From Elmis aenea (Eukaryota; Arthropoda; Insecta; Coleoptera; Elmidae), in the NCBI GenBank assembly GCA_947652605.1, contig OX393576.1, forward strand, positions 56,954,966 through 57,018,965: a stretch of 64,000 bases of DNA, in the 5' to 3' direction. Positions 53,355 to 64,000 of the stretch are shown one piece after another; the stretch's first letter is position 1, and each line of letters opens with the position of its first letter. The translations under genes were made by a program, and so were the position numbers. A model generated the notes under the pieces. It did no database searches. It was not told the origin of the DNA and saw nothing but the letters and a program-made list of their open reading frames with translations.

Positions 53355-55146
53355 AGCGATCTGTTACAAAAAAAAAAAAAAAAAAAGGTTTGATAGGATC
53401 GTATACCTTTCAGCATGTTCAATGGGGAGCTAATTTAAATAAACATGTCGGTCTAAGCTAGTGGTTAGAAATAAACATTAACTACAGTATATAAATCTAC
53501 TCACCACAAGATCAGCAACACACTGTAAATGATGATATCGTCACGTCAAACACAACTGTCAAACGGAACTTTTATATTGAATTTTTACGCTTATTAAATG
53601 AGAGCGCCAAGTAATTTTAACATATTTGAGTTCAGCAAGTCTAGTTTTATTAACCCACAAAATTTTATCAATTTTCGACAACTGCCGCTAAAGTGAAGTA
53701 GTTCCAAATTTTGAGGTAAAACTCAATTGGCATGCGGAAATAAAGCAATAGTATAGCAACTAAAAAGTCAGTAAAATGAAGGGTTAATAATTGTTTAGCA
53801 ATTAATGTTTAAAAAACATTTGCGGAGCGTGTATTTCCACTGTAGGCATGCAACCCATGATACGCTCAGTGTACATAAAAGAATTTAAAACACTTGTAAT
53901 ATTACTGTTTTTTTTGTGAGTACGATAGTTGTAACGATGTATTGCTGTACTTACTTACTTGTAAGCAGGGTAAGAAACCGGTTTTTAAACTGGTTAACGG
54001 TAATTTTTTTCCGTATAAGTGATTTTTAACCCAAAACGGTAGCTTCAAACTAAATAATTAAAAACTGGTTTTGTAAAACCTTTTTTTGGATAAAAATTGC
54101 TTTAAAAAATTACATAATCTGTATTAAATGCCATTAGTTTACCAGAAGTCATTACTGAACGCTTGATTGTACATAAATAATAAAACTTGCTCTAAGAGTA
54201 AGGGACGCTAAAACTATAATTCACTCGTTTCCTTGAAATATTTTTGCACCCGATTTACATTTTACTAGGTGCCATATGCAAGTTAATAAATGAATCACCT
54301 AAGTATATTTAATCCTGCATTGCCACAATCTATTGAAAATGTTTAAATTCAAGTTTAACTTTTTAACTAAGACATTTTAAAATTAATGAAGAAAGATTAA
54401 TAATTGTAAATTAAAACAGGAATTAAGAAAAAAGTTAATTTTAAAGAGGAAACTAAAGAATTTTATTTTATAAGGCTTTCATATATAATTCCTTAAAGTA
54501 ATATAAAATATGGTGAGAATAATAAATAAAAATAAATATTGAAAAGTGTATCATGGATTTTTTTTAATAATAGGATAAAGAAAAGTTGTGTACTGACAAC
54601 ATTCTGTTTATTGATTAAAAAGATATAATCCTATTTTAATTGCCTTTAAGGTTCTACTATCTAAATATACCTTATTTGATTGGATATTGGTGTATGAGCT
54701 TGTTATGTAGCGAAATATGAGCCATTATTCAAAATTTAATACTGATTTTAAGTCACTCAAATATTTAGAAACATGCTTATTTAGCGTTTCACTGGTTGGG
54801 ATAATATAATTATTGTTAAATGTGAGGGCAATTAAAAAAAAGCTGAACGCATTTTTTGTATTTTGTTAATAAAAAAAAAACGGTTATTTTTGTTTTGTTG
54901 CTAGTTAAGCTTTTACAAAGGACAAATTAGAGTAATGCAATGTTTAAATTTACCAATTTTTTCCGTGATCTATCATTTGGACCGTCATTTTTTATTAATT
55001 AGCAAAGCTTGCAGTGTTTTATAAAAATTCAAAAACGTTTACATTTTTAACTGTCTAATGTTCGCAATGTAACAACGTTAGGTTCAAATAGGTTTGTAAG
55101 TGGTTATGTACAAATAATACAAATATTTTTAGTTCTATTGTCGTTA
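53355..55146. other. 3' flank of the peptidase gene, gene-free
   Basis: AT-rich without recognisable coding sequence. It probably holds the 3' untranslated region of the M13 gene near 55100. Confidence 0.35.
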
Positions 55147-55485
55147 TCACCATATTTCGCATTTATCGTCGGGGTTCATTTTTGACCCGTTAGGGCAGTT
55201 AAAATCGTTGGAGAATTGTTCCATATTTTGTAAAGTGCCCAAAACTCGGAACCTGCTAGGCGATCTTCCAGTCGATAACAGCAGTTGTTCTAAGACGTCG
55301 GGAGAATATTTAGAGCACTGAGTTACTCCGAATGATATCCAAAATAGCTGATTTGGAGTATAGTCTAACCCAGGAAGGTGCTCTTCGTCGTCGTTGTTGT
55401 CGATCCAGGCGTTGTATGCTTGATATGATAGTTTAAGACCTGCCAAATCGGCTGTATCTTCATCTTTAGTAAGGGAAGAGTTGAT
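55147..55485 (-). CDS. M13 peptidase terminal exon (e)
   Basis: Acceptor GATAATTACAG. Encodes SLTKDEDTADLAGLKLSYQA, PNQLFWISFGVTQC, GRSPSRFRVLGTLQN and FNCPNGSKMNP, ending KCEIW and a TGA stop. This is the conserved family C-terminus. Confidence 0.85.
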   Translation of the reverse strand: MNSSLTKDEDTADLAGLKLSYQAYNAWIDNNDDEEHLPGLDYTPNQLFWISFGVTQCSKYSPDVLEQLLLSTGRSPSRFRVLGTLQNMEQFSNDFNCPNGSKMNPDDKCEIW

Positions 55486-58400
55486 CTGTAATTATCAATT
55501 GTTTTAAAATGCCTTTTTTTAAATGTACGTTTGTTAAATCACTGTAAAACACAGTTTTTCATACTTATTTCAAGGGCAAGAATAATATCGCTTTTAAAAA
55601 ATAACAAAGTTAATAATCGAGCACAACTGACGAAAAGGAAAAAAATTGCATTGATAAATGGTTTAGTTGTAAATATCTCTAAAAAAAAATGTTTACTCCG
55701 TTTTTAAATAATTTGTATATTAATAGCTCCATTATACAGTGTGTCCCAGATTACATTTCCAGCATGGGGATCTCGCTTATTATAAGGGATACAGTTTTTT
55801 TTTTTAACTTAGATGAATTATTCCTTACTATAAGAGAAGCCACAATCAATTTTTAAAAGTACAAAATTTCTTGTTAGTACCGTATCTACTTCAGATGTTA
55901 TAGCAAAAAAATATGAAAATGTCGAATTTCTTTTTCTCTCATAACTTTTTTCTCTGTCATTAAATCAATTTTATTTAAACCTTTTGAGGGTGCTTTTTTT
56001 TTAATCTAGAATGTAACTATTATCTTAGATTTTTTTTATCACTCTTCATTTTTGAGATATTACCCCTAACTTCATTTTTTCTGACGGGCCAACAAGTTGG
56101 CTTTGGAATAATTCGATGTGCTTTTTTCCTCTTCTAACGAATGATATATCAGTTTTTATAAATAACTCAGGAACCGTAAAACCGTATTTTACCGATATTA
56201 TTCTAAGTTAGCCACGCAACTTGTTAAACGGGCAAGTTGGCTTTGCAATATTGAAACGTGTTTTTTTCTCCTGTTTCTAATAATATTTTTTTGTCATATC
56301 TGTTTTTATAAATAACTTGGAAAATTAAAAAAAAAACGTATTTTACCGATATTATTAGTTAGCCATAAAACATGTTAAACAGGCAAGGTAGCTTTGCAAT
56401 AGTATAATGTGCTTTTATTTCCCCTTTCTGATGATCTATCACTTGTCATAGATGTTTAAACAAGTGTCTAACTCGGAAATTCGAGAAAAACCGCATATTG
56501 TCAATATAATTCTAAGTTAGCTATGAAACATGATAACTAACGTACAAGTAGACTAATTTTGGTAAAAGATGTTTTATTTATTATCTCGGCTATTTATTTA
56601 AAGAGATAATTCAAGTGATATATCATTAGAAAGTGGAGTATAAAGCACATTTCACTATTCCAAAGTCAACTTGCCCGTGTAATACGTTGCATGGCTAACT
56701 AAGATTAATATCGGTATAATACGGTTTTTCTTGAAATACTGAGTTATTTATAAAAATAGATAGGAGTATAACATTTATGATATATCGTTAGAAAGAGAGA
56801 AAAAAAGTACATCGATTTATTCCAAAGCCAACTTAGGGAGAGGTAATATCTCAAAAATGAGAAGTGATAAAATCTTACATAATAGTTAAATTTTTCCCCA
56901 ATTTAACAAACTTTTAAGCTTTTAAGATAACGGAGATCCTCTTGGCAAGCCTCGAATTTGGACGTTTAAACGGTCCAAACTTACCGATATGCTTTTATTG
57001 TACATGCAATATTTTTTAAAAATATTTAATGATATACCTATTGGGGAAAACATTGAAGTATTAATGCTACTTAATAAAAATTAAACAAACCTACATTTGC
57101 TCGCAATTCAGGAATATAAAAATGACCGTATTGGTTTACGATACAATCAGCATTGCTCTGATAATTAACCAAAGACTGGGTTGTTAACCATTCGTTGTAA
57201 GATTTTTGATCATTATACTTTTGCTTTGCTCCAATGAATATGTGAAATAGTTGATGGCCAATTAAAAAGCCCAGACTTCCGTAGTTCAGGTAATTGGGTC
57301 TCTCGCGATTGAAATACAATCCATGCATATAGTTGGCATCCAGTTCTGAAAAGAAATTAAAGAATAATTAGTTTAGTGTGTGCGCCTTTTTAATTATGTT
57401 CAGCATCTTTTGTAGTACATCCAATAAAAATGTATACAACGAACGTCTTACCATTCATTACATAAGGAACCTTTGTAATTCCTATAAAATTATTTACAAA
57501 GAGTTTGAGGTGGGTGAAGGTATCCGCGACTTTTTCGAAAATAATATTTTTTTATGCCATCATTTGGCGCCTAATTAGCGCCATTTGGCGCCGTACTTCT
57601 AACATTTAGCGGACTAATAGTAAAGAGATACAGCCAATATAAAAAATTCTCGGCTAACTTCACATGGCCGCGACTTTTCCGAAAGTCAAAATGTTTTAAA
57701 CGCAATCATTTAGCACCATTTAGTGCTGTACTTCCGACATTTAGCGCCCTTACAATAAGAAAAGTTACATACTATATTAACACCTGTCAATGGAAAATAA
57801 GCTCGTGTTATACAAAGCCATACTTAAACCTGTATGGACTTACGGCCTACAGCTGCCAGCGAATCTAACATCTTGAGAATCCAACGATTTTAATCAAAAA
57901 TCTTGCGCAATATCTGTAATGCTCCACGGTACATACCAAACCAAGTCATCCATCGCGACTTACAAATTAACACAGTCAAAAAAGAAATTTCATCTTTCAG
58001 CACCAAGTACCAGTCACGACTAAGACACCACCCAAACATACTAGCTGTGGATCTCCTAAGCGCGCCACCAACGAAAAGACTCAAACGGTTTGACCCACTG
58101 GACTTGCCTCGACGTAATTAAGTAGCAACAGATAAACCATGTGGACAAATAACAGTGAAAAGTGTTAAGGGTTACTATGGAAGCACGCCACTGGGCTGGC
58201 TTCTACAATGTCTTTGTGTTTGTGAGTTCGAATCAATAATATTGCTTATTGTCCTCTACGATAGCTTGCAATAATTCATGGATGTTATAAAAAAAAAAAA
58301 CATAATAATGAGTTTGCGTATACCCAATAGGTGCATTTATTTTATACTTACTGATAACATCTTCGTCCGTTATGTACAGTTGCCCGCTAGTTCTAGTCAT

Positions 58401-59280
58401 AACTTGTTTCCAGTCTTTGCTGTTAACAGGCTCGTGCAGTTTTTGAAAGACCAAATTGTAGTTGAACACATCAACATTGAGAACAGACGTAAGAAAATCG
58501 TCATCACGTATATGAATCTGAAACGATACAATGATTAACCGTGACTTGGTGTTTAAGATCAGTTGCTCGATAAACAGTTAAAGCCAATGGCGTAGGCTAC
58601 ACTTTGGTAAAACAAAAATTGCAAGCAACCTGACAGAATAATAATAAGTACACTTGAAATTTTTCATTACTGGTCGAGGCAAAACTCCAGAACAACGAAT
58701 ATTTACAGCTTTGTTTTTAACATAACTATTCCTTTATATCTGAAACTCGTAGGTATTATAAAAAAATAAAATTGGATAAAAGTTTAGCTTAAACATTCTA
58801 AATTGCGGTGCAGACACTTTTTACCTCACTGTACATTTCATCTAATTCGTTAGAATCTGGAACAACTTCCAAAAGTTCAAATTGATAAACGCTTCCTGCC
58901 ACTTTCTCTATTGCTGTGTCCCGCGTTTTATCATCTATCCATTCCAAATCTTCTAAAACAGCCTTAAATGTGTCTTTTATGTTTCCTATCATGTCTGCGA
59001 CGTGTGCTCTGCTATCTTTGTCGTATGCTAATTTGGCGAACTCCCCGACGAGACCTGCGTTCATCCTGCAATGTCGACTTTATAATTCGAGTATGATAGG
59101 CGTTTGTTTACATACGTTGAAATACAAATGTGTTGACAGTTTTCCTTTCTCGATTTTTGGTTATTGTCGTCGGATTCTGCAGTCATATCCATGTATCTGT
59201 TCCAAAGGGCTCTAACTTCCTTAGTTAAAAGATTTGTTGTATCGTGAATGGTAAACCAAGCTATGTAGTTGGCTAAGACC
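55147..59280 (-). CDS. neprilysin-like (M13) peptidase gene, 3' half, probable pseudoenzyme
   Basis: Five exons with GT...AG junctions and compatible phases on the minus strand: 59116-59280, 58825-59065, 58352-58517, 57095-57345 and 55147-55485. Together they give the C-terminal half of an M13 zinc metallopeptidase, normally a type II membrane or secreted ectoenzyme that cleaves peptides. The zinc motif is HQLFH where the family has HExxH. The Glu of EDTAD (third ligand region) is kept. A position equivalent to the catalytic His of HSPxxxRV reads RSPSRFRV. The C-terminus has the usual CPNGSKMNP and KCEIW. Loss of the general-base Glu predicts little or no catalysis. 5' exons lie beyond the window or were not recognised. 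Introns hold foldback and jockey debris. Confidence 0.8.
55733..56965. mobile_element. foldback element in M13 intron, CCAGATTACATTTCCAGCAT family
   Basis: Starts TATACAGTGTGTCCCAGATT and ends with inverse-type sequence (CTCGAATTTGGAC). Arms share ATGATATATC(A/G)TTAGAAAG-like and AACTTGCC-type segments facing each other around 56500. Related copies are at 12793 and 59695. Confidence 0.65.
57095..57345 (-). CDS. M13 peptidase exon (d), altered zinc motif
   Basis: Acceptor TTCTTTTCAG, donor GTAGGT. Encodes RERPNYLNYGSLGFLIGHQL followed by FHIF, then WLTTQSLVNY and DCIVNQY. LNYGxxGxxIGHxxxH is the M13 signature, but the catalytic Glu is Gln. Confidence 0.85.
57528..57770. repeat. two diverged copies of a TTTAGCGCC-rich unit in M13 intron
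   Basis: GCGACTTTTTCGAAAA and GCGACTTTTCCGAAAG begin units of about 145 bp. Each contains CATTT(A/G)GC(G/A)CC steps and a GTACTTC(T/C)(A/G)ACATTTAGCG block. Confidence 0.6.
57781..58121 (+). pseudogene. jockey-like non-LTR reverse transcriptase C-terminal relic
   Basis: LYKAILKPVWTYGLQL in one frame is followed after a frame change by NAPRYIPNQVIHRDLQINTV, FSTKYQSRLRHHPNILAVDL and RLKRFDPLDLPRRN. These blocks are the C-terminal end of insect jockey-clade ORF2. It is 5'-truncated and frame-broken, and opposite in sense to the M13 gene whose intron it occupies. Confidence 0.8.
58352..58517 (-). CDS. M13 peptidase exon (c)
   Basis: Acceptor CGTTTCAG, donor GTAAGT. Encodes DDDFLTSVLNVDVFNYNLVF, KLHEPVNSKDWKQ and TSGQLYITDEDVI. 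The usual VNAYY substrate-binding block and FPAGIL segment are not recognisable, so the protein is divergent here. Confidence 0.72.
58825..59065 (-). CDS. M13 peptidase exon (b)
   Basis: Acceptor CATTGCAG, donor GTAAAA. Encodes MNAGLVGEFAKLAYDKDSRA, MIGNIKDTFKAVLEDLEWID and TAIEKV, matching the V/M-x-x-M-I-x-x-I-x-x-A/T-F helices of neprilysins. Confidence 0.78.
59116..59280 (-). CDS. M13 peptidase exon (a)
   Basis: Acceptor ATGCTTACAG, donor GTATGT. Encodes VLANYIAWFTIHDTTNLL..., the N-Y-x-x-W segment of the M13 N-terminal domain, and ends in CQHICIS. Confidence 0.7.
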
Positions 59281-59694
59281 CTGTAAGCATATTGTTTAAC
59301 AAACCATTTTTAAGGTTAGTCTACTACCGGCAATACAGTGCTTAAATATGCGATTTTCTTTTGTGTAAAATCATTGAAATCTGATCCTTATTAGCTTTAA
59401 AAAATTAACCTCCTCATAGCACTAGTTTTAATGAGGCACAATGACTTCTTTTAATTGTGTCGGAACATGAGTAACAGACTAAAAAATTTGTTAAAATCTT
59501 TCATTATTATAAATTCGTGTAGCTACACACAATGAGATAGTCTCGAAACTGGTATATTTTGCTAGAAAAGAGATTTTTCTTTGAATAAGATAACTAGATA
59601 ACTAATTTTTACTTATGACGGGTTACAGCTACAACAAAAAATGTGCACAAAACTTAAAATTAAGTGGCACATGCGTTGTTGCGTATAGAGGCAC
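59281..59694. other. intronic or upstream sequence of the M13 gene
   Basis: I see no further M13 exon, only AT-rich sequence before a foldback insertion. Confidence 0.35.
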
Positions 59695-61110
59695 TATACA
59701 GGGTGTTTCAGATAACATTTCCAGTATGGGGATCTCGCTTATTATAACAGATATAGGTTTGCTTAACATGATGATTATTCCTAACTATAAGAGGAGCTAC
59801 AATCTATTTTTAAAAGTAAAACGTTCCTCGTACTTCAGATGTTATAGCAAAAAATATGAAAATGTTGAATTTCTTTTTTCTCTCATAACTTTTTCGTCTT
59901 AATCATTAGATCAATTTTATTAGTACTTTCTTAAAGTACTTTTTAATGTAGAATGTAGCTGTTACTTTAGATATTTTTTTATCACTTACCGTTTTTAAGA
60001 TATTACCCCTAACTTCATTTTTTTTTGAGAGCCGCGAAGTTGGCTATGGTATCTATAGTTAAAGGTGCTCTTTTTTCTTTTCTTTTTAATAGGACTTTAC
60101 TGTACTTAATTTACTATATCTATTTTTTATAAATAAGTCACATAATCAAACTATCTACGAAAATAAAAACAACTAATTAAATTTCAAATATCAGGATCAA
60201 TTAATTGTTAGCGGTATCATTCATTAGAATTTCTCGTATTGTTTGTGTAATTCGAAAGTCTTTGTAGTAGTTGTTAAAATTATTGCTACATTTAAAATTA
60301 CCGAAAAGTTTGACATTTTGAGAAACCCACCAAAAATCCAAAACAAATTAATGTAGAATCAGAATTATTTGTTTTTACACAGTTTTTATGGCTAAGAACG
60401 TAGCATCTCAACATGTCAAATTTTTATTAGTTGTTAACGTTCTCCAAATTAAATATAGGTATATATTTTTTAAATTTAAATCCTAATAGGGCTTATAACA
60501 ATGCAATCTGGTCTTTGAGCAATTTAGTTCTAGCCCAAATTAATCATGTTCAAACTTAGTCTTACCCAATAGTAGTCCTTAGTTTGCTAATATAATATAC
60601 CTAAGTACACTCATTATTAACGTGCACACAAAGGCACAGTCTCTGCTTTTAAAGTTTTGCTTAAACCAACTCAAAAGGTTTAACCGTTTTAAGTCTTCTT
60701 ACCTACTAATCATGTAGTGTCCAGGAGTTGGATCGCCTCGATATTACATGGCTTACAAAGGCTCCATCATCTTTCTTCGTGGCTCTTGGCAAACTTCTTA
60801 ATGTTGTTGGTTACAGTGTCCATGTCCTTATTATAACAAATTTGCTACAAAGGCGATCGACTTACACAACAATACTACGAAATTCTAATAAATGATACCG
60901 CTGACAAACGGTAATTATTCAATTAGTTGTTTTTTGTTTGTTTTTTCACAGATAGCTCAATAAGTGGTTGGTAACATACGATTTTTCTATATTATTATTG
61001 TAACTATTAATAAAAATATGCAATAGAAATAAAAAGCTCATTTAACTGTAAGATAGCTAACTTTGCGGCTCATAAGAAAAAATTAAATTAATGTAAATAT
61101 CTCAAAATAA
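59695..61110. mobile_element. foldback element, GTTTCAGATAACATTTCCAG family
   Basis: Begins TATACAGGGTGTTTCAGATA, a diverged relative of the 55733 element. GTTAGCGGTATCATTCATTA at about 60208 is mirrored near 60890, and GAGAGCCGCGAAGTTGGCTA at about 60028 near 61050. The far end is eroded. Confidence 0.6.
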
Positions 61111-61163
61111 TTAGCTAAATTAAATCATAGCAATAGTGTTACTTTTATTAGTGAAATACCTTG

Positions 61164-62459
61164 TATACCGGGTGTAAATGAAGTGTGGTACACCCCTTTT
61201 TTTTCTTTAGTTTTGATTTTAGATAAATGAAATTTTAGACATATGAAGTGTGCAAAAAACCGGGCTTTTTGAGCCCTTGCACACATTTGTTTTACTTCCG
61301 GTTTCGCCGGAAATGACCCCAACTTTGTTATTTTAAAAGGAACACCCTGTATATTTTTACATTTTTGGAAAGAGGAAGCGATTTTGGATACAACTGCAAT
61401 ATTTTGGTAAATTTTTATAACCTCAAAATTTTTTTTAAACAAAATTTAGTTTTTTATTAAGGGTGCCGTGACCTGCATAAATTGATTTTTATTATGTAAA
61501 AAATTGTCCAAAAAACGTTTTTGTAAATTTTAAATGATATTTAGGTTACTTTAATCGGTTTTGAAGGTTGCGGAATCGGTTTTTTGACAAAAAGCTATTT
61601 TTTTTAAATGGAACCATACTGGTACTAGCGGTTATTTAAATTAAGCATCTTCTAACGAATCCATCGATACCAATAACTTGTATTTTTATTAAGGGTCTAT
61701 TTCAAAAATTTCAAATTATTGTGAAGATTTATTAGGATATCCTTTTAATCGCAGTAATCTAATTATGTAAAAAGATTACCAAAATTTTTAGACTTTTTAA
61801 TTAAATGACTATAGGTAGTAGTTAAACATAAAACAACGATCATTTGTTTTGTTGTAATTATGCAGTGTACTGCTATTAACAGGATATTAATAAATCTTCA
61901 CAATAATTTGAAGTTTTTGAAGCAGATTCTTAATTAAAATACAAGTTATTGGTATCGATGGATTTGTTAGAAGATACTTGACTTAAATAACCGCTAGTAC
62001 CAGTATGGTTCCATTTAAAAAAATTGACTTTTTGTCAAAAAACCGATTCCGCGACCTTCAAAGCCGATTAAAGTAACCTAAATGTCATTTAAAATTTACA
62101 AAAACGTTTTTTGGACAATTGTTGACATAAAAAAAATCAATTTGTGCAGGTCACGGCACCCTTAATAAAAAACTAAATTTTGTTTCAAAAAAGATTTGAG
62201 GTTTTAAAAATTAACCAAAATAGTGCAGTTGTATCCAAAATCGCTTCCTCTTTCCAAAAATGTAAAAATATACAGGGTTTTCCATTTAAAATAACAAAGT
62301 TGGGGTCATTTCCGGCGAGACCGGAAGTGAAACAAATGTGTGCAAGGGCTCAAAAAGCCAGGTTTTTTGCACATATCATATGTCTAAAATTTCATTTATC
62401 TAAAATCAAAACTAAAGAAAAAAAAGGGGGTGTACCACACTTCATTTACACCCTGTGTA
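61164..62459. mobile_element. foldback element, TATACCGGGTGT family (copy C)
   Basis: Palindrome of about 1.3 kb related to 43988-45214, with the same ACTTCCGGTTTCGCCGGAAA and ATCGATACCAATAACTTGTA landmarks. It ends CACTTCATTTACACCCTGTG. Its arm frames (61125-61442, 62180-62530) encode related nonsense peptides and are not genes. Confidence 0.75.
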
Positions 62460-62659
62460 ACACCCACATAAAATTGTATTTAATGTGTATCCTGCTACAT
62501 TTTTTAATAAACATGTTGAAAGAAGCATGAACTTAAATTTTCTGCAAGAACAAAAATTGTTTTTTTTTACTGGTTCCAAAAGTTCAAGCTATGACTACTG
62601 TCACACTTTTTTTGATGCTGCATCAGTCAAAAATGTAATCCAAAGAAAAAACTGTGTAT

Positions 62660-63145
62660 TGTAAACTTTTTCAAAATGCATAATTCTTTTGGCAAATAGG
62701 TAATATGTTGTAGAACCTTCTACTAAAAAAAGGAATACCAAAACGACCATTTGATGATATTTTGAACCGTGGTTCAGTGAAACGAACGATTGAATCTGAT
62801 AGGAACGCGAAAATCATCAAGAAAAATATTCTGAAGAAGCTGAGAGCAAAATTTAACAACTCAGGGGTGACTTAAAATCAAGCTGCTAGATTACTCAATT
62901 GCCCTCAACAGTACCTCAAAGTCCTTAAAAATGTTGAATATCGAAGATAGAAAGAAACAAAAGTCTCCACGTTACATTGATAAGCAGATAACTACATTAA
63001 AATCAAAATATTGAGGGATGTTAAACAATTTATTGCAAAAAAATCGTTCTAGACGACAAAAGTTTATTTCACATTACGCAAATCTCAAGTGTCTCTACAT
63101 GTGGAAAACAAAATAAGGAGAAAATTTTAATTAAAAGTTATGTTG
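62660..63145 (+). pseudogene. mariner-like transposase N-terminal relic
   Basis: The plus strand reads GIPKRPFDDILNRGSVKRTI, KKLRAKFNNSGVT, then after a stop NQAARLLNCPQQYLKVLKNV, KETKVS and a degraded VYFTLRKSQVSLH near the first catalytic region. The order (basic N-terminus, RxAARLxxCxxxYLxK helix-turn-helix, F-I-x-D-E-S-Y-F-T-L) is that of an insect mariner-like family. Multiple stops. Confidence 0.6.
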
Positions 63146-64000
63146 TACAGGGTGGTCCAAATTCGATGGGATTGCATGGGTATCTCGGTTAATATTTAAG
63201 ATAGAGAAACGGTTAAATTACCAAAAATGTGCAGTTTTTTGAGAAACTCAGAACCGTTTTCAAAAATATTCTATCATTTCCGGTTTTCGAGTTATCGAAT
63301 AAATAGTGTTTTTTTGTCATATTAATAATGTGTCATATCTCCGTTATTGTTGTAAATATCAAAAATATTTATTAAGATTATTTTTGGATATTTTTATGTT
63401 TAATTTGATTATACTAAAAAAAAAAAAAATTACCCTCGCTGTTAAAAAGTTATGACACAAACTTACCTTTTTTTAAATAGAAACAATAGTTGGCTATGAC
63501 CTATTTAAATTCATCATTTTTTTCTCATTCCAAATATATAAGGGTCGATGTATTTATTTTTAATAATACGCAAGTTATGAAGGTTTTTTAGGTTTTTTTT
63601 TTAAGAAAATCATAGTAGGCTATGAAAACAAAAACCAAACAAGGTGTAAAACCTTACAAAACTCATGTGGTACAAGTTACCAAGGTTTTTAATTTGTTGT
63701 GGATATAAACATTGTAAATATTTGAAAATAAGAAAACAACGATATAGTCGGTATCAGCAGTAATGTAGGATATTGTTGTTTATCTTATGTTCAAAAAATT
63801 TCGTATTTATCTCAATAACAAATTAAAAAACCTTGGTAACTTGTACCACATGAGTTTAATAAGGTTTTACACCTTGTTTATTTTTTGTTTTCACAGCCTA
63901 CTATGATTTTCTTTAAAAAAAAAACTAAAAAACCTTCATAACTTGCGTATTGTTGAAAATAAAGACATTAACCCTTATATATTTGAAATGAGAAAAAAAT
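63146..64000. mobile_element. foldback element running off the window, TACAGGGTGGTCCAAATTCG family
   Basis: Starts TGTACAGGGTGGTCCAAATT. From about 63515 the sequence is mirrored around about 63740, for example AAGGTGTAAAACCTTACAAA at 63639 and its counterpart at 63860. The outer end lies beyond 64000. Confidence 0.7.

Noticed and set aside
59281..64000. Possible further 5' exons of the M13 gene
   Set aside because: I scanned for the N-terminal M13 motifs with splice sites and recognised none; the region is mostly foldback elements.

Overview
The window looks like an AT-rich insect chromosome segment, probably from a beetle. That identification is an inference from the spliced M13-peptidase gene, the dense foldback MITEs with TACAGGG ends, and the relics of mariner, hAT, piggyBac, BEL and jockey-like elements. 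There is no sign of prokaryotic organisation. Most of the sequence is transposon-derived.

The centre is a three-level nest. An outer Polinton/Maverick occupies 14117-43084 (6-bp target duplication TTCTTA, termini AG...CT, inverted repeats of about 160 bp). It is internally deleted: only a few left-end genes, an integrase C-terminus and four right-end genes remain. A minus-strand BEL/Pao retrotransposon (about 16213-39923) sits inside it. That retroelement is itself split in its RNase H region by a second, near full-length Polinton at 18097-35947 (target duplication TATTTG, termini AG...CT, inverted repeats of about 350 bp packed with the palindrome CTTGCAAG). Insertion order is therefore outer Polinton, then BEL, then inner Polinton.

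The inner Polinton has a rightward block: a small Cys-containing protein, a secretory-type membrane protein, a small possible DNA-binding protein, protein-primed DNA polymerase B and a Cys/His protein. Facing it is a leftward block: protease, penton protein, a 54-aa protein, major capsid protein, a nuclease-like protein, integrase, a repeat/coiled-coil protein, the A32/FtsK-like packaging ATPase and a DUF8207-type protein. Polymerase, integrase, capsid protein and protease are broken, so this copy is defective. A non-autonomous piggyBac element and an 883-bp filler segment have also inserted into it. The outer Polinton belongs to a different lineage. It keeps intact frames for a homologue of the membrane protein, a second secreted protein, a homologue of the small possible DNA-binding protein, and a nucleotidyltransferase-fold protein.

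Left of the nest (1-14110) I found only transposon debris: a 392-bp MITE, a hAT-type element, foldback elements and a dispersed repeat pair. Right of it (43091-64000) lie an RTE-like LINE tail, large palindromic elements, a mariner-like element with very long inverted repeats, and a hAT element. The one host gene I can support is the 3' half of a neprilysin-like M13 peptidase gene on the minus strand (five exons, 55147-59280). Its active-site motif is HQLFH instead of HExxH, which suggests a pseudoenzyme.
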